64,000 nucleotides of DNA from the NCBI GenBank assembly GCA_017561715.1, contig JAFZBN010000015.1, positions 372,001 to 436,000 of the forward strand. Direction: 5' to 3'. This document shows positions 23,453 to 31,549 of this stretch, one piece after another. This stretch comes from Clostridiales bacterium (GTDB lineage: Bacteria; Bacillota; Clostridia; Saccharofermentanales; Saccharofermentanaceae). Every line of letters begins with the position of its first letter. Position 1 is the stretch's first letter. The position numbers and the translations under genes are program-made. The notes beneath the pieces are model-generated. The model ran no database searches, had not been told where the DNA came from, and saw only the letters and a list, made by a program, of their open reading frames with translations.

Positions 23453-23671
23453 ATGAAAAGAACATTTAAACTCGAAGATCTGGATTGCGCAAACTGCGCC
23501 GCGAAGATGGAAGATGCCATCAGCAAGCTCGAAGGAGTTACTAAAGTCAGCATCAACTTCATGGCACAGAAGATGATCCTCGAAGCCGATGACGACAAGT
23601 TCGACGCCGTACTGAAAGAAGCCGTAAATTGCGTTTCCAAGGTAGAGCCGGACTGCAGGATCATCCTGTAA
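23453..23671 (+). CDS. Free heavy-metal-associated (HMA) domain protein
   Basis: The 72-residue metal-binding protein has the HMA fold: FKLEDLDCANCAAKMEDAI holds the CxxC metal site, with DLDC in place of GMxC. The C-terminus adds CVSKVEPDC, a second cysteine pair. The DLDCANCA form is typical of Zn/Cd/Pb ATPases rather than copper proteins. GGAGG lies 7 nt before the ATG; an upstream frame extension would cover the operator. It probably serves as the detached metal-binding domain of the ATPase that follows, which lacks one. Confidence 0.85.
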   Translation: MKRTFKLEDLDCANCAAKMEDAISKLEGVTKVSINFMAQKMILEADDDKFDAVLKEAVNCVSKVEPDCRIIL

Positions 23672-23689
23672 GTATTCACTTACAACGCT

Positions 23690-23864
23690 GTTCTATGTTT
23701 GGTTCTAATATTGGTGCATTTTTAGAACAAAACCTAGAACAAACAGGCAAAGTTCTATGTTTGGTTCTAAAATCAGCAGGAAAATAGAACAAAACCTAGA
23801 ACAAACAAGCAAAGCTCTATGTTTGGTTCTAAAATTAGTAGAAAAACAGAACCAAACCTAGAAC
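23690..23864. repeat. Three tandem 62-bp palindromic units (GTTCTA family)
   Basis: GTTCTATGTTTGGTTCTA starts at 23690 and 23752, and as GCTCTATGTTTGGTTCTA at 23814. TAGAACAAAACCTAGAAC (third copy CAGAACCAAACCTAGAAC) starts at 23723, 23785 and 23847. Each unit is 18 bp, 15-nt spacer, 18-bp imperfect inverse, 11-nt linker, and each step is exactly 62 bp. It fills the gap between the HMA gene and the ATPase gene, so it is probably transcribed as three hairpins in the operon mRNA. Confidence 0.9.
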
Positions 23865-23903
23865 AAAGCTCATAACTAAACACCTAACAAAAGGATAAGA
23901 TCA

Positions 23904-25820
23904 ATGACGAGAAAGCAAACGAAAACTTTACAACGCATTCTGGTGGCGGCAGTACTTCTGATCGTGCTGAAGCTGCTTCCGCTTTCTGACATCCTGGAGA
24001 GCGTCTTCGGGGATGCCGAGGACGGAACACCTTTTGTTCTTCGTAAAATAGCGACGATCGTCCTTTATCTTATCCCCTATCTCGTCGTTGGATACGATGT
24101 CGTGATCAAAGCACTGAAGAAGATCGGGACAGGTGATTTTCTCGATGAAGAATTCCTCATGATGATCGCCACGATCGGTGCTTTTGCCATCGGAGAATAT
24201 CCCGAGGCGACGGCCGTCATGCTCTTTTACCAGGTCGGCGAGCTCTTCCAGAGCATCGCGGTCGGAAAGAGCCGAAAGTCCATCGCCGACATGATGGATA
24301 TCTGCCCGGATACCGCGATCGTTCTTCGCGACGGATCCGAGGAAGAAGTCGACCCGTCCGAAGTTTCCGTGGGCGAGATCGTCATTGTCAAACCGGGCGA
24401 AAAGGTCCCGATCGACGGCCTGATCTTAGACGGCACGTCTTCTCTTAACACCGCGGCGCTGACAGGCGAGAGCCTGCCGGTCGAAGTCACAGCGGGAAGC
24501 CCCGTTTACTCGGGCTCCATCAACCTGACATCCGCGATCAAAGTCACAACCACTACTGAATACGAGAACAGCACGGTCGCGCGCATCCTGGAGCTGGTCG
24601 AAAACAGCACCGATAAGAAATCGCGCTCCGAAAAGTTCATCACCAGATTTGCCCGCTTCTATACTCCGATCGTCGTTCTCCTGGCGGTCCTGATCGCCGC
24701 GTTCTGCGCGATCTTTACTGACCTCGGGATCTCGGGAAGCATCTACCGAGGACTTATCTTCCTCGTCGTATCCTGCCCGTGCGCGCTCGTCGTTTCCGTT
24801 CCGCTTTCGTTCCTCGGAGGCATCGGCGCGGCAAGCCGAAGAGGCATCCTGGTCAAGGGCAGCAACTTCTTAGAAGAACTGTCGAAGATCGACACTGTCG
24901 TTCTCGACAAGACCGGAACGCTGACGGAAGGTGCTTTTGCCGTAGACGCGATACACCCGAACCAGGTCGATGCCGATAAGCTGATCGACATCGCGGCACT
25001 CGCCGAGAGCCGTTCGCACCACCCGGTCGCCGAGTCGATCGTCAACGCACACGGCAAGGACATCAACTCTTCCCGTCTGGGCGACGTTGAGGAACTTCCG
25101 GGCCGCGGCATCCGCGCAGTCATCGACGGAAAAGAGTATTTTGTCGGAAACGGCAAGCTCATGGAAGAAGTCAAGGCAGACTTCCACGAGTGCCATCTGC
25201 CGGGCACTGTCGTTCACGTAGCGCTGGCGGAAGCAGAAGGCGCCTCCGAATACCTCGGCCACATCGTCATCAACGACGTTCTTAAGAAAGATTCTCCCGA
25301 CGCGATCGCGGATATGCGCCGCGCGGGCATCTCCGACATCGTCATGCTTACGGGCGACAACGAAAAGGTCGCTTCGAAAGTCGCCGGCGAAGTCGGGATC
25401 GATACGTACTACGCCGGGCTCCTTCCGGGCGACAAAGTCGACAAGCTCGAGAGCCTTCTTGACGGAACCCGGAAGGTCGCATTTGTCGGTGACGGCATCA
25501 ACGATGCGCCGGTACTGACACGAGCTGACGTCGGGATCGCGATGGGCGCACTCGGATCAGCCGCCGCGATCGAGGCCGCGGATGTAGTCCTCATGGACGA
25601 CCGTCTCGGAAAGATCCCGGAAGCGATCCGCATCTCGAGAAAGACCATGCGCATCGTCAAAGAGAACATCGCGTTCTCGCTCTTTGTAAAGATCGCGATC
25701 ATGGTGCTCGGCGCGCTCGGCTTTGCCGACATGAAACTCGCCGTTTTCGGAGACGTCGGTGTACTTGTTCTCGCGATCCTCAATTCCATCCGCGCGATGC
25801 GGATCCCGAAAGCCCGCTGA
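23904..25820 (+). CDS. zntA: Zn/Cd/Pb-type P1B ATPase lacking its own HMA domain
   Basis: The 638-residue heavy-metal exporter has the transduction-domain TALTGESLPVEV, ion site SCPCALVVSVPLS, phosphorylation site DKTGTLTEGAF, SRSHHPVAESIV ATP loop and GDGINDAPVLTRADVGIAMG. The GDVGVLVLAILNSIRAMR C-terminus is typical of Zn/Cd pumps. The N-terminus goes straight into TM segments, so the HMA domain is supplied by the preceding small gene. AAAGGA lies 8 nt before the ATG. Symbol is by family; metal preference is inferred. Confidence 0.9.
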   Translation: MTRKQTKTLQRILVAAVLLIVLKLLPLSDILESVFGDAEDGTPFVLRKIATIVLYLIPYLVVGYDVVIKALKKIGTGDFLDEEFLMMIATIGAFAIGEYPEATAVMLFYQVGELFQSIAVGKSRKSIADMMDICPDTAIVLRDGSEEEVDPSEVSVGEIVIVKPGEKVPIDGLILDGTSSLNTAALTGESLPVEVTAGSPVYSGSINLTSAIKVTTTTEYENSTVARILELVENSTDKKSRSEKFITRFARFYTPIVVLLAVLIAAFCAIFTDLGISGSIYRGLIFLVVSCPCALVVSVPLSFLGGIGAASRRGILVKGSNFLEELSKIDTVVLDKTGTLTEGAFAVDAIHPNQVDADKLIDIAALAESRSHHPVAESIVNAHGKDINSSRLGDVEELPGRGIRAVIDGKEYFVGNGKLMEEVKADFHECHLPGTVVHVALAEAEGASEYLGHIVINDVLKKDSPDAIADMRRAGISDIVMLTGDNEKVASKVAGEVGIDTYYAGLLPGDKVDKLESLLDGTRKVAFVGDGINDAPVLTRADVGIAMGALGSAAAIEAADVVLMDDRLGKIPEAIRISRKTMRIVKENIAFSLFVKIAIMVLGALGFADMKLAVFGDVGVLVLAILNSIRAMRIPKAR

Positions 25821-25905
25821 ACCTTCTGCGACCCTCCTTCAATGCAAAGCAAGACTGCGGGAAAGCCTGTAACATTGTTACAAATCCTATAGTTTCAGGC
25901 ATCAG

Positions 25906-25941
25906 AAAGCGCCTCCCCGGATCATTCGGGAAGGCGCTTTT
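25906..25941. terminator. Bidirectional terminator between zntA and the PHP gene
   Basis: AAAGCGCCT (25906-25914) pairs with AGGCGCTTT (25932-25940), with inner CCCG/CGGG. TTTT follows on the plus strand and a short T-run on the minus strand. Confidence 0.75.
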
Positions 25942-25983
25942 ACTTGCGAATCTGTATGGATCTCCGGGCAAAAACCGAGCGGA

Positions 25984-26760
25984 TCAGAGGTTCGGGTTCA
26001 CGATATCGATGACATTATCACCATATTCGATGCCGTGTTTTGCCAGGAACGCGGAAAGCCCCGGAGCAGCTTCAGGCTGGCGGATGAGTTCCGGAATGTG
26101 AGCGTCACAGCCCATGACGAACTTGGGCTTGAGTTCTTTTGCCATCTTGAAGAAACGGTCGCACGGATAGTGTCTTCCGTCCGAAAAGCCGTACATGTTG
26201 ATCTCCAGCGGGATCTTCAGCTCGACCGCCTTTTCCACGATGCGGCGCATGTGCTTGCAGTAGATATCGTCGGGGCCCTCGTATTTCGGCAGATCCGGGT
26301 GCGCCAGATAGGTGAACAGGCCTGTTTCCATGCCTTCAATGGTGGTGTCGACATAGGAGATCAGCTTCTCTTCACTGTCAAAAGCCTCACCGACATAGAA
26401 TCCGTCGACCTCATTTACCGCGAAGTGCTGGCCCTGGATCAGGTAGTCCAGCGGGTACTTTCGAAGCTCCTTGATGAGCTCCGGGAAAAAGCGGCTGGAA
26501 TACTCGACTTCGTAGCCGATCAGGATCTGGATGTCCTTTTTGTACTCCTCGCGAAGTTTCACGAGCGTTTCCGTATACTCCGGAATTTCCGACATTCTCA
26601 TGCGGATCCAGGAATAAAAGTCATCCGGATACGGCTGCGGTACATGGTCCGAAAAGCCGAGGATCTTAAATCCTTCCTTTATCGCCTGCTCGATGTATTC
26701 ACGCTCCGTGCCCTTGGCGTGGTTACAACGGATCGTATGTGTATGGTAATTGGCAATCAT
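25984..26760 (-). CDS. PHP-family histidinol-phosphatase-like phosphoesterase
   Basis: The 258-residue metal-dependent phosphatase has the PHP motifs NYHTHTIRCNHAKG near the start, FSDHVPQ, GYEVEYSS, GQHFAVNEV, YLAHPDLPKY and MGCDAHIPE, which build the trinuclear metal site. This is the HisJ/HisK type that dephosphorylates histidinol phosphate, but other substrates are possible because no his genes are near. The ATG at 26760 is chosen because GGGAG lies 5 nt before it and the motif order begins right there. Confidence 0.85.
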   Translation of the reverse strand: MIANYHTHTIRCNHAKGTEREYIEQAIKEGFKILGFSDHVPQPYPDDFYSWIRMRMSEIPEYTETLVKLREEYKKDIQILIGYEVEYSSRFFPELIKELRKYPLDYLIQGQHFAVNEVDGFYVGEAFDSEEKLISYVDTTIEGMETGLFTYLAHPDLPKYEGPDDIYCKHMRRIVEKAVELKIPLEINMYGFSDGRHYPCDRFFKMAKELKPKFVMGCDAHIPELIRQPEAAPGLSAFLAKHGIEYGDNVIDIVNPNL

Positions 26761-26827
26761 AAATTCTCCCAATGGTCTCGGGCCGAAAAGGTCCGAAGAA
26801 TAGTTTATCTCGGAAAAGCCGCCAGGA

Positions 26828-27097
26828 TCAGCGCTTTTCGCGAAGTGTGAAGCCACACTCGGAAGACGCGTCCCGGAAGCAGGAAAGGATCTTCTCGGCG
26901 TAGTCACCGAGGTACTCTTCGAGGATCGCGGTGTTCACGAAATGGATCGTGTTCTCAGCGCTCATATCGGACAGGCAGTCATAGAGCGCGTCCAGGTTCT
27001 TTCCGAAATAATCCGGGAAAGCCAGTTCCTTCGCGATCAGCTCGTAAGCTTCTTCCTTGCTCGTCATATCTTTTCCGTCCAGAAGGTAAATGCTCAT
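26828..27097 (-). CDS. Barstar-family ribonuclease inhibitor (immunity protein)
   Basis: The 89-residue protein is the size of barstar and carries its core motif FPDYFGKNLDALYDCLSD, where the acidic residues plug the barnase active site, plus EKILSCFRDASSECG from the C-terminal helix region. It starts 1 nt after the stop of the barnase-like gene, so inhibitor and toxin are made together. It is cytoplasmic, which fits protection of the producing cell. Identity is strong by motif and by context. Confidence 0.93.
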   Translation of the reverse strand: MSIYLLDGKDMTSKEEAYELIAKELAFPDYFGKNLDALYDCLSDMSAENTIHFVNTAILEEYLGDYAEKILSCFRDASSECGFTLREKR

Positions 27098-27098
27098 A

Positions 27099-27731
27099 TT
27101 ACTCCTCCCCGTAAAGCAGCTCGAATGTCTCGTAATGGTCTTCGGTGTAGTAGATCAGGCCGTCGTTGGAGAACACGATTCTCTTGGCGCCACGGGACTT
27201 CTTGCCCTTGGTGTCGATATCGCATTCCGTGTATTTGCGGCCTTTCTTCGTGGGCAGATTGCCTTCTCTGTTTCCGAATGAGTCGCCGCCGATGCTGCAG
27301 CCCGGGAAATAGTCCTCGAGAGAGCCGCCTTCCCAGCCCTTTTCGCGTGCCTCATTCTTCGTGACGTAGTTCTTCGGCAGATGCCCGTATGTGTGGATAT
27401 AGAGCGCAACGTCGTCTTTGGAGTTGTACTCGCCGTCCTCGTCGATGAGCGGCTCGGTCTCTTTTGTCGTCTCTTTCTTGGACTCCGTTGTCGTCGCTTC
27501 GGTCGTGGACTCCGTATTCGTTTCGGATTCCTTCGACTCCTCGGTCGTTTCAGAACTCGGAGCCGTATCCTCAGTTTCTTTAGTATCTTCCGTGACTTTC
27601 GCCGTCGTCTCGGTCGTCGGCGCAGAAGTCGCCTTCGTTTCTTTCTTTTTCTTCTTGCAGCCCGTAAATGCGCCCAGCGCGATCACCGCGCACAGGATCA
27701 GAAGCCACAGTTTGAATTGTTTCTTTCCCAT
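27099..27731 (-). CDS. Barnase-family ribonuclease exported as a lipoprotein
   Basis: The 210-residue protein has a signal peptide with lipobox FTGC, then KKKKK, a Thr/Glu/Ser-rich linker of about 75 residues, and a C-terminal barnase domain of about 105 residues. Barnase landmarks are VALYIHTYGHLPKNYVTKNE, PGCSIGGDSFGNREGNLP, the catalytic Glu in YTECDID, Arg in SRGAKRI and the catalytic His in TEDHYETF. The loop holding Lys27 in barnase is shortened. AAGGA lies before the ATG at 27731; the frame runs far upstream without protein character. It is paired with a barstar gene. Confidence 0.92.
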   Translation of the reverse strand: MGKKQFKLWLLILCAVIALGAFTGCKKKKKETKATSAPTTETTAKVTEDTKETEDTAPSSETTEESKESETNTESTTEATTTESKKETTKETEPLIDEDGEYNSKDDVALYIHTYGHLPKNYVTKNEAREKGWEGGSLEDYFPGCSIGGDSFGNREGNLPTKKGRKYTECDIDTKGKKSRGAKRIVFSNDGLIYYTEDHYETFELLYGEE

Positions 27732-27812
27732 TTTGATTCCTTCTTCCGTCATCAACTCATCTTTTCGCGCTCTATTATAGCAGAATACTTCGAAATCGGT
27801 GAACGCCCGCAC

Positions 27813-27854
27813 AAAAAGAAGCCTCCCCGGGGAAAGTCCCAAGGGAGGTCTCTT
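27813..27854 (-). terminator. Terminator after the ABC exporter operon
   Basis: AAGAAGCCTCCC (27816-27827) pairs with GGGAGGTCTCTT (27843-27854), with one mismatch, followed on the minus strand by a T-run. Confidence 0.65.
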
Positions 27855-27922
27855 TGCAGTTTCTTTTTCTTTCTGTAAGCGTGCCTCCGCTCCTTCTCGA
27901 AAAGCACCTGTCGTCACCACAA

Positions 27923-29602
27923 TCAGCGGTTTACCAAAAAGTGCGGAGTCATCAGCGTGAACAGAGCACCCATGCCGACATTGAAGCACGAGCCCAAAAG
28001 CATCGGGATCAGCGGCAGGTTGAAGTACACACCCAGTACGACGAAGACCGCGGCCGGCAGAAGACCGAAGTAAAGGATCATGATCTGCACGAAGGTCTTG
28101 ATCGTGTTTGCCTGATCGCCCGGGACCGATACATCTACGAAAGTACCGACCGTTGTGCCGAATACCGAAACCGACAGGATGAAGAAGAACCATCCGATCA
28201 CGGTCAGAGGATTCGTGCCCAGCATGACTGCGGCAACGATGGTCGGGATGACCAGGTCGATCGCGTTGACTGCGACACTGCCGAGAAGCGAATACCAGAT
28301 CTTCGAAAGCGGAGATTCCGGGATCAGAACGAAGAACTCACGCTTGGTGTCCTCAAGAAGCGGATTGCCGAGGGTCCTGTAGAACATCAGGAACGTCATC
28401 GTGCAGGCCGGGACCAGGAACGGATCGACACCGCCCGGAAGCGTCTTCGTACCCACGATCCAGGCAGAACCTGCCGCGGCGAGCGTAAATACGACGACCG
28501 TCTTGTTGAGGATCTTGAACTTGCTGAAGCGCAGACGGTTGAAGATCGCCTTGTGGAAGAAGACATTTGCGCCGAAACCGCGCTTAAAACCGTCACGGTC
28601 GAGCTTGTCGCTTCTATCCTTCTGACGCTTCATGACACCGCCCTTAGATGCGTTCTGCACGCCCTCGAGCATAACAGCCATCTTGTCTGCTTCAACGAGA
28701 GCATCCTCGTAGAAGTCCGCCTTGACCTTCCAGATCAATATGACCACCAGTGCGCAGGCGAAGATAAAGAGCACCAGATACAAAAGAGAAAGCGCCGTCT
28801 CGCCGGTGATCGCGTAGTAGGAGATACCACGCAGCCAGCCCCAGAACGGGACCCAGAAAGTATTCTTTCCGGCGAAGAAATCAAATGCAGCCGTCAGCAT
28901 CTCTTTTCCGCTTGCCATCTTGTAGATGAAGAATGCGCCTACAAGAACGCCATAGAAAGCGATGATGTAGTTCTTAAGGTCCTTTGTGCCACGCTTTGTT
29001 CTCGAAAGAATGGTATAAAGGGCAACCTGTACGAGCGTTCCGAAAATGAGTCCCAGAGCATATACGATGATCAGGGAGATCGCGCCCCACATGCCGAGCT
29101 TGGCGTTATAGATCAGGTTCGGCAGCTGGAACAGCATGTATAGCGAGAGCATGAGCGATGCCGCGAGTGTTCCGATCAGGCGGAACATCAGAACCGACTG
29201 AGGTTTCATCGGACTTGCGAAAAGCATCGGCACGTCGGCCGGTTTGAAGATCTTTCCGGATTTATCTGCTGTTGCGACATTGTAAGCGAGCGAAAGGAGC
29301 ACGACTCCACTGACGATCAGGTCAACGAGATCGGCCTTTGTCTTGCCTCTTTCTTCGAGGAAACTCATTTCTTTGGATTCCTCTTCCTCAGTGACCTCTT
29401 CTCCGTCTTCGTTGACAACGATCGAAGACTCAGTATCCTCTTTCTTATCGTCATCTTTGTCGTCTGGTGCAATCAGGCTGATACCAAACCCGATCAGAAG
29501 ACCGATCAAAAGGCAGGCCAGCATGACGGCAACCCAGGTCTTCATGACTTTTTTGATCGTGTTGACAAAAGAGTGCCATGTGTAATACCAAAACAGTTTC
29601 AT
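27923..29602 (-). CDS. ABC exporter permease (ABC-2-like, about 12 TM)
   Basis: The 559-residue membrane protein is coupled to an ABC ATPase gene. A TM segment at about 22-45 is followed by an acidic loop (DDKDDDKKEDTESS), then two bundles of TM segments separated by a basic cytoplasmic loop (GGVMKRQKDRSDKLDRDG). ADVPMLFASPMKPQSVLMFR and LLEDTKREFFVLIPESPLSK are equivalent motifs in the two halves, as in the putative ABC exporter family. The start overlaps the ATPase stop as ATGA. The substrate is unknown. Confidence 0.8.
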   Translation of the reverse strand: MKLFWYYTWHSFVNTIKKVMKTWVAVMLACLLIGLLIGFGISLIAPDDKDDDKKEDTESSIVVNEDGEEVTEEEESKEMSFLEERGKTKADLVDLIVSGVVLLSLAYNVATADKSGKIFKPADVPMLFASPMKPQSVLMFRLIGTLAASLMLSLYMLFQLPNLIYNAKLGMWGAISLIIVYALGLIFGTLVQVALYTILSRTKRGTKDLKNYIIAFYGVLVGAFFIYKMASGKEMLTAAFDFFAGKNTFWVPFWGWLRGISYYAITGETALSLLYLVLFIFACALVVILIWKVKADFYEDALVEADKMAVMLEGVQNASKGGVMKRQKDRSDKLDRDGFKRGFGANVFFHKAIFNRLRFSKFKILNKTVVVFTLAAAGSAWIVGTKTLPGGVDPFLVPACTMTFLMFYRTLGNPLLEDTKREFFVLIPESPLSKIWYSLLGSVAVNAIDLVIPTIVAAVMLGTNPLTVIGWFFFILSVSVFGTTVGTFVDVSVPGDQANTIKTFVQIMILYFGLLPAAVFVVLGVYFNLPLIPMLLGSCFNVGMGALFTLMTPHFLVNR

Positions 29603-30366
29603 TTGTCAGACTCTCCCTTCGAATCAGCATCCGAAGCTTCCTCGGCAGGCGCTTTTACGGAAGAAGGCTCGAGACCCTCAGTGACCTCGAAGAAGAGCTG
29701 TTCAAGCGTCTTGCCCTGTCCCTCGATCTCGGAACGGGAAACATTGGCCTTGACCTGACCATCCTGCATGATGATCGTCTTGTCCCAGAGCATGTCCACG
29801 CTGTCGATGATGTGTGTACTGATTAGAAGAGTCTTACCGGCCTGGCGCATCTCCTCGATGTAATTCTTCAGTTCCTTGATCGCGTGCGGGTCGAGGCCGA
29901 GGAGCGGCTCGTCCATGAGAAGGATGTCCGGGTCAGGCAGAAGGCCGACGCAAAGGTTCAGCTTCTGCTGCATACCCTTACTCAGCTCATCGCCGAATTT
30001 CTTTTTCTTATCGGCCATCTCGAAACGCTCAAGCAGCATCTCGATTCTGTCCTTATAGTTCGTCATCTTATACGCACGGGCGATGAACTCCATGTGCTCG
30101 ATGACCGTAAGTGTCGGATAAAGCGAAGGCAGTTCCGGGATATAGCCCAGGATCTTTCTTGCCTCCGAAGTCTTGTTTGGGAACTCGTTGACCGTGATCT
30201 CACCGTCATATTTCAAAAAGCCGATGATCGACTTGATGATCGTACTCTTACCCGCGCCGTTCGGTCCGAGAAGAACCGTCAGTGAACCCGGCTCGAGTCC
30301 GAAAGAAACGTCATTTACGGCGACCGTCTTTCCATACTTCTTTGTGACATGATTTACGTACAACAT
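29599..30366 (-). CDS. ABC transporter ATP-binding protein
   Basis: The 255-residue ATPase has Walker A LLGPNGAGKSTIIKSI, a Q-loop region (GYIPELPSLYPTLTV), signature ELSKGMQQKLNLCVG (SKGMQ instead of SGGQ, as in exporters of the YtrB/CcmA class), Walker B ILLMDEPLLGLDP and the H-loop STHIID. A C-terminal Ser/Glu-rich tail is added. The ATG at 30366 is used with GGGAG upstream; a longer frame lacks a ribosome site. It is coupled to the permease gene by a 4-nt overlap. Confidence 0.9.
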   Translation of the reverse strand: MLYVNHVTKKYGKTVAVNDVSFGLEPGSLTVLLGPNGAGKSTIIKSIIGFLKYDGEITVNEFPNKTSEARKILGYIPELPSLYPTLTVIEHMEFIARAYKMTNYKDRIEMLLERFEMADKKKKFGDELSKGMQQKLNLCVGLLPDPDILLMDEPLLGLDPHAIKELKNYIEEMRQAGKTLLISTHIIDSVDMLWDKTIIMQDGQVKANVSRSEIEGQGKTLEQLFFEVTEGLEPSSVKAPAEEASDADSKGESDK

Positions 30367-30547
30367 ATAAAATACACTCCCAACTTGCACATCCTTGTTT
30401 CCTCGAGGCACATTTTCGCGCCTCCCCTGCTGTGCATGATTACATATTAACGGTTAGTGTTCAAGCAATAGCCAAGAAAAAGTTAAGAAATGCTAAAGAT
30501 TAAGACAGATTTGATTCTTTGAGAAAAGCACCGGTCGTGGCGGCGTT

Positions 30548-31525
30548 TCATCCCTTCAGGAAAGCACTGACCTGGCTGCGGTCCTGCAAGGCCGTGATCG
30601 CGCCGATCTTCGTCGTGCAGATCGCACCGCAGGCGGTAGCAAACAAAAGAATATCGCGATAGCGCGATTCTAATACATCGAGGGAATCCTCGCCTTCTTC
30701 GGAAAGGATCCTTAACACCTCAGAGGTCAGTCCGGCAACAAAGCAGTCGCCCGCGCCAGTCGCGTCAACGGCCTCGATCGGGAAAGCCGGAAGGAAGAAA
30801 GATGTCTTGGCATTCTTAAAGAAACATCCCTTCGCGCCCAGCTTGATGACGACATTCTTTACTCCATAAGAAAGGAATACATCCGCCATCTCTTCGGGCT
30901 CGGTCTTTCCGGAATAATACTTCGCCTCGTCTTCGTTCGGCGTAATGAAATCCACAAACGGAAGTGAATCGGCGATATCCGAAAGCGAGAGTTTTACAAA
31001 ATTCGGGAGCTTCGTGTCCGCGACTACGATCTGCCCTGCTTTCTTCGCTTCAGTAACCACCGAATAGATGATCTTCGGATCGTTGAAAGGCGCGCGGAAC
31101 AGTGATCCCAGGATCAGCGCCCGAGAGCATGTAAATGTGGAGATATGTTCCTCCGGATGAAAATTATACTTATGCGACGCGTTCGTGATGGACTTTCTCG
31201 TGCCGTCGGCATTAACGAACATCGTTGTGACCGGTGTCGGATGCTCGGCACTTCGAAGAACGCCCTCCGTGTCGACATCGTCTTTACGAAGCTGGGAAAG
31301 GATCATGTCGGCCGCGCCGTCTTCTCCCAAAGAACAGACGATACCAGTCTTCGTGCCAAGACGCGCGGCGGAGACCGCTTCGTTCACCGCCTCACCGCCG
31401 ACGTTCAGAGAACCGGACTGCGCGCAAAATCCCGAGGCCGAGACCGGCTCGGGATCAAATCCTTTAATGATGGAATCCACAAGGGCCATACCCATGCAGA
31501 CGATGTCCAGACGCTTCTTTTCCAC
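30548..31525 (-). CDS. PfkB-family carbohydrate kinase
   Basis: The 325-residue sugar or nucleoside kinase of the ribokinase fold has an N-terminal signature with SLNVGGEAVNEAVSAARLG, SITNASHKYNF lid strands, VADTKLPNF, TPNEDEAKYY and the catalytic DATGAGDCFVAGLTSE with base D. These are all in normal order and the length is typical. The substrate cannot be told from sequence; fructose or a nucleoside is likely. It is followed upstream, 24 bp away, by the zinc-ribbon membrane gene on the same strand. Confidence 0.88.
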   Translation of the reverse strand: MEKKRLDIVCMGMALVDSIIKGFDPEPVSASGFCAQSGSLNVGGEAVNEAVSAARLGTKTGIVCSLGEDGAADMILSQLRKDDVDTEGVLRSAEHPTPVTTMFVNADGTRKSITNASHKYNFHPEEHISTFTCSRALILGSLFRAPFNDPKIIYSVVTEAKKAGQIVVADTKLPNFVKLSLSDIADSLPFVDFITPNEDEAKYYSGKTEPEEMADVFLSYGVKNVVIKLGAKGCFFKNAKTSFFLPAFPIEAVDATGAGDCFVAGLTSEVLRILSEEGEDSLDVLESRYRDILLFATACGAICTTKIGAITALQDRSQVSAFLKG

Positions 31526-31549
31526 GCGAAAACCTCAACTAAAAAGGAA

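Noticed and set aside
23893..23901. Single GATAAGATC before the ATPase gene
   Set aside because: It has no partner at 31 bp and is part of the ribosome-site region; chance is enough to explain it.
27732..28193. N-terminal extension of the barnase frame
   Set aside because: The extra 150 codons run through a terminator and into the ABC permease gene in another frame. The signal peptide and ribosome site place the start at 27731.
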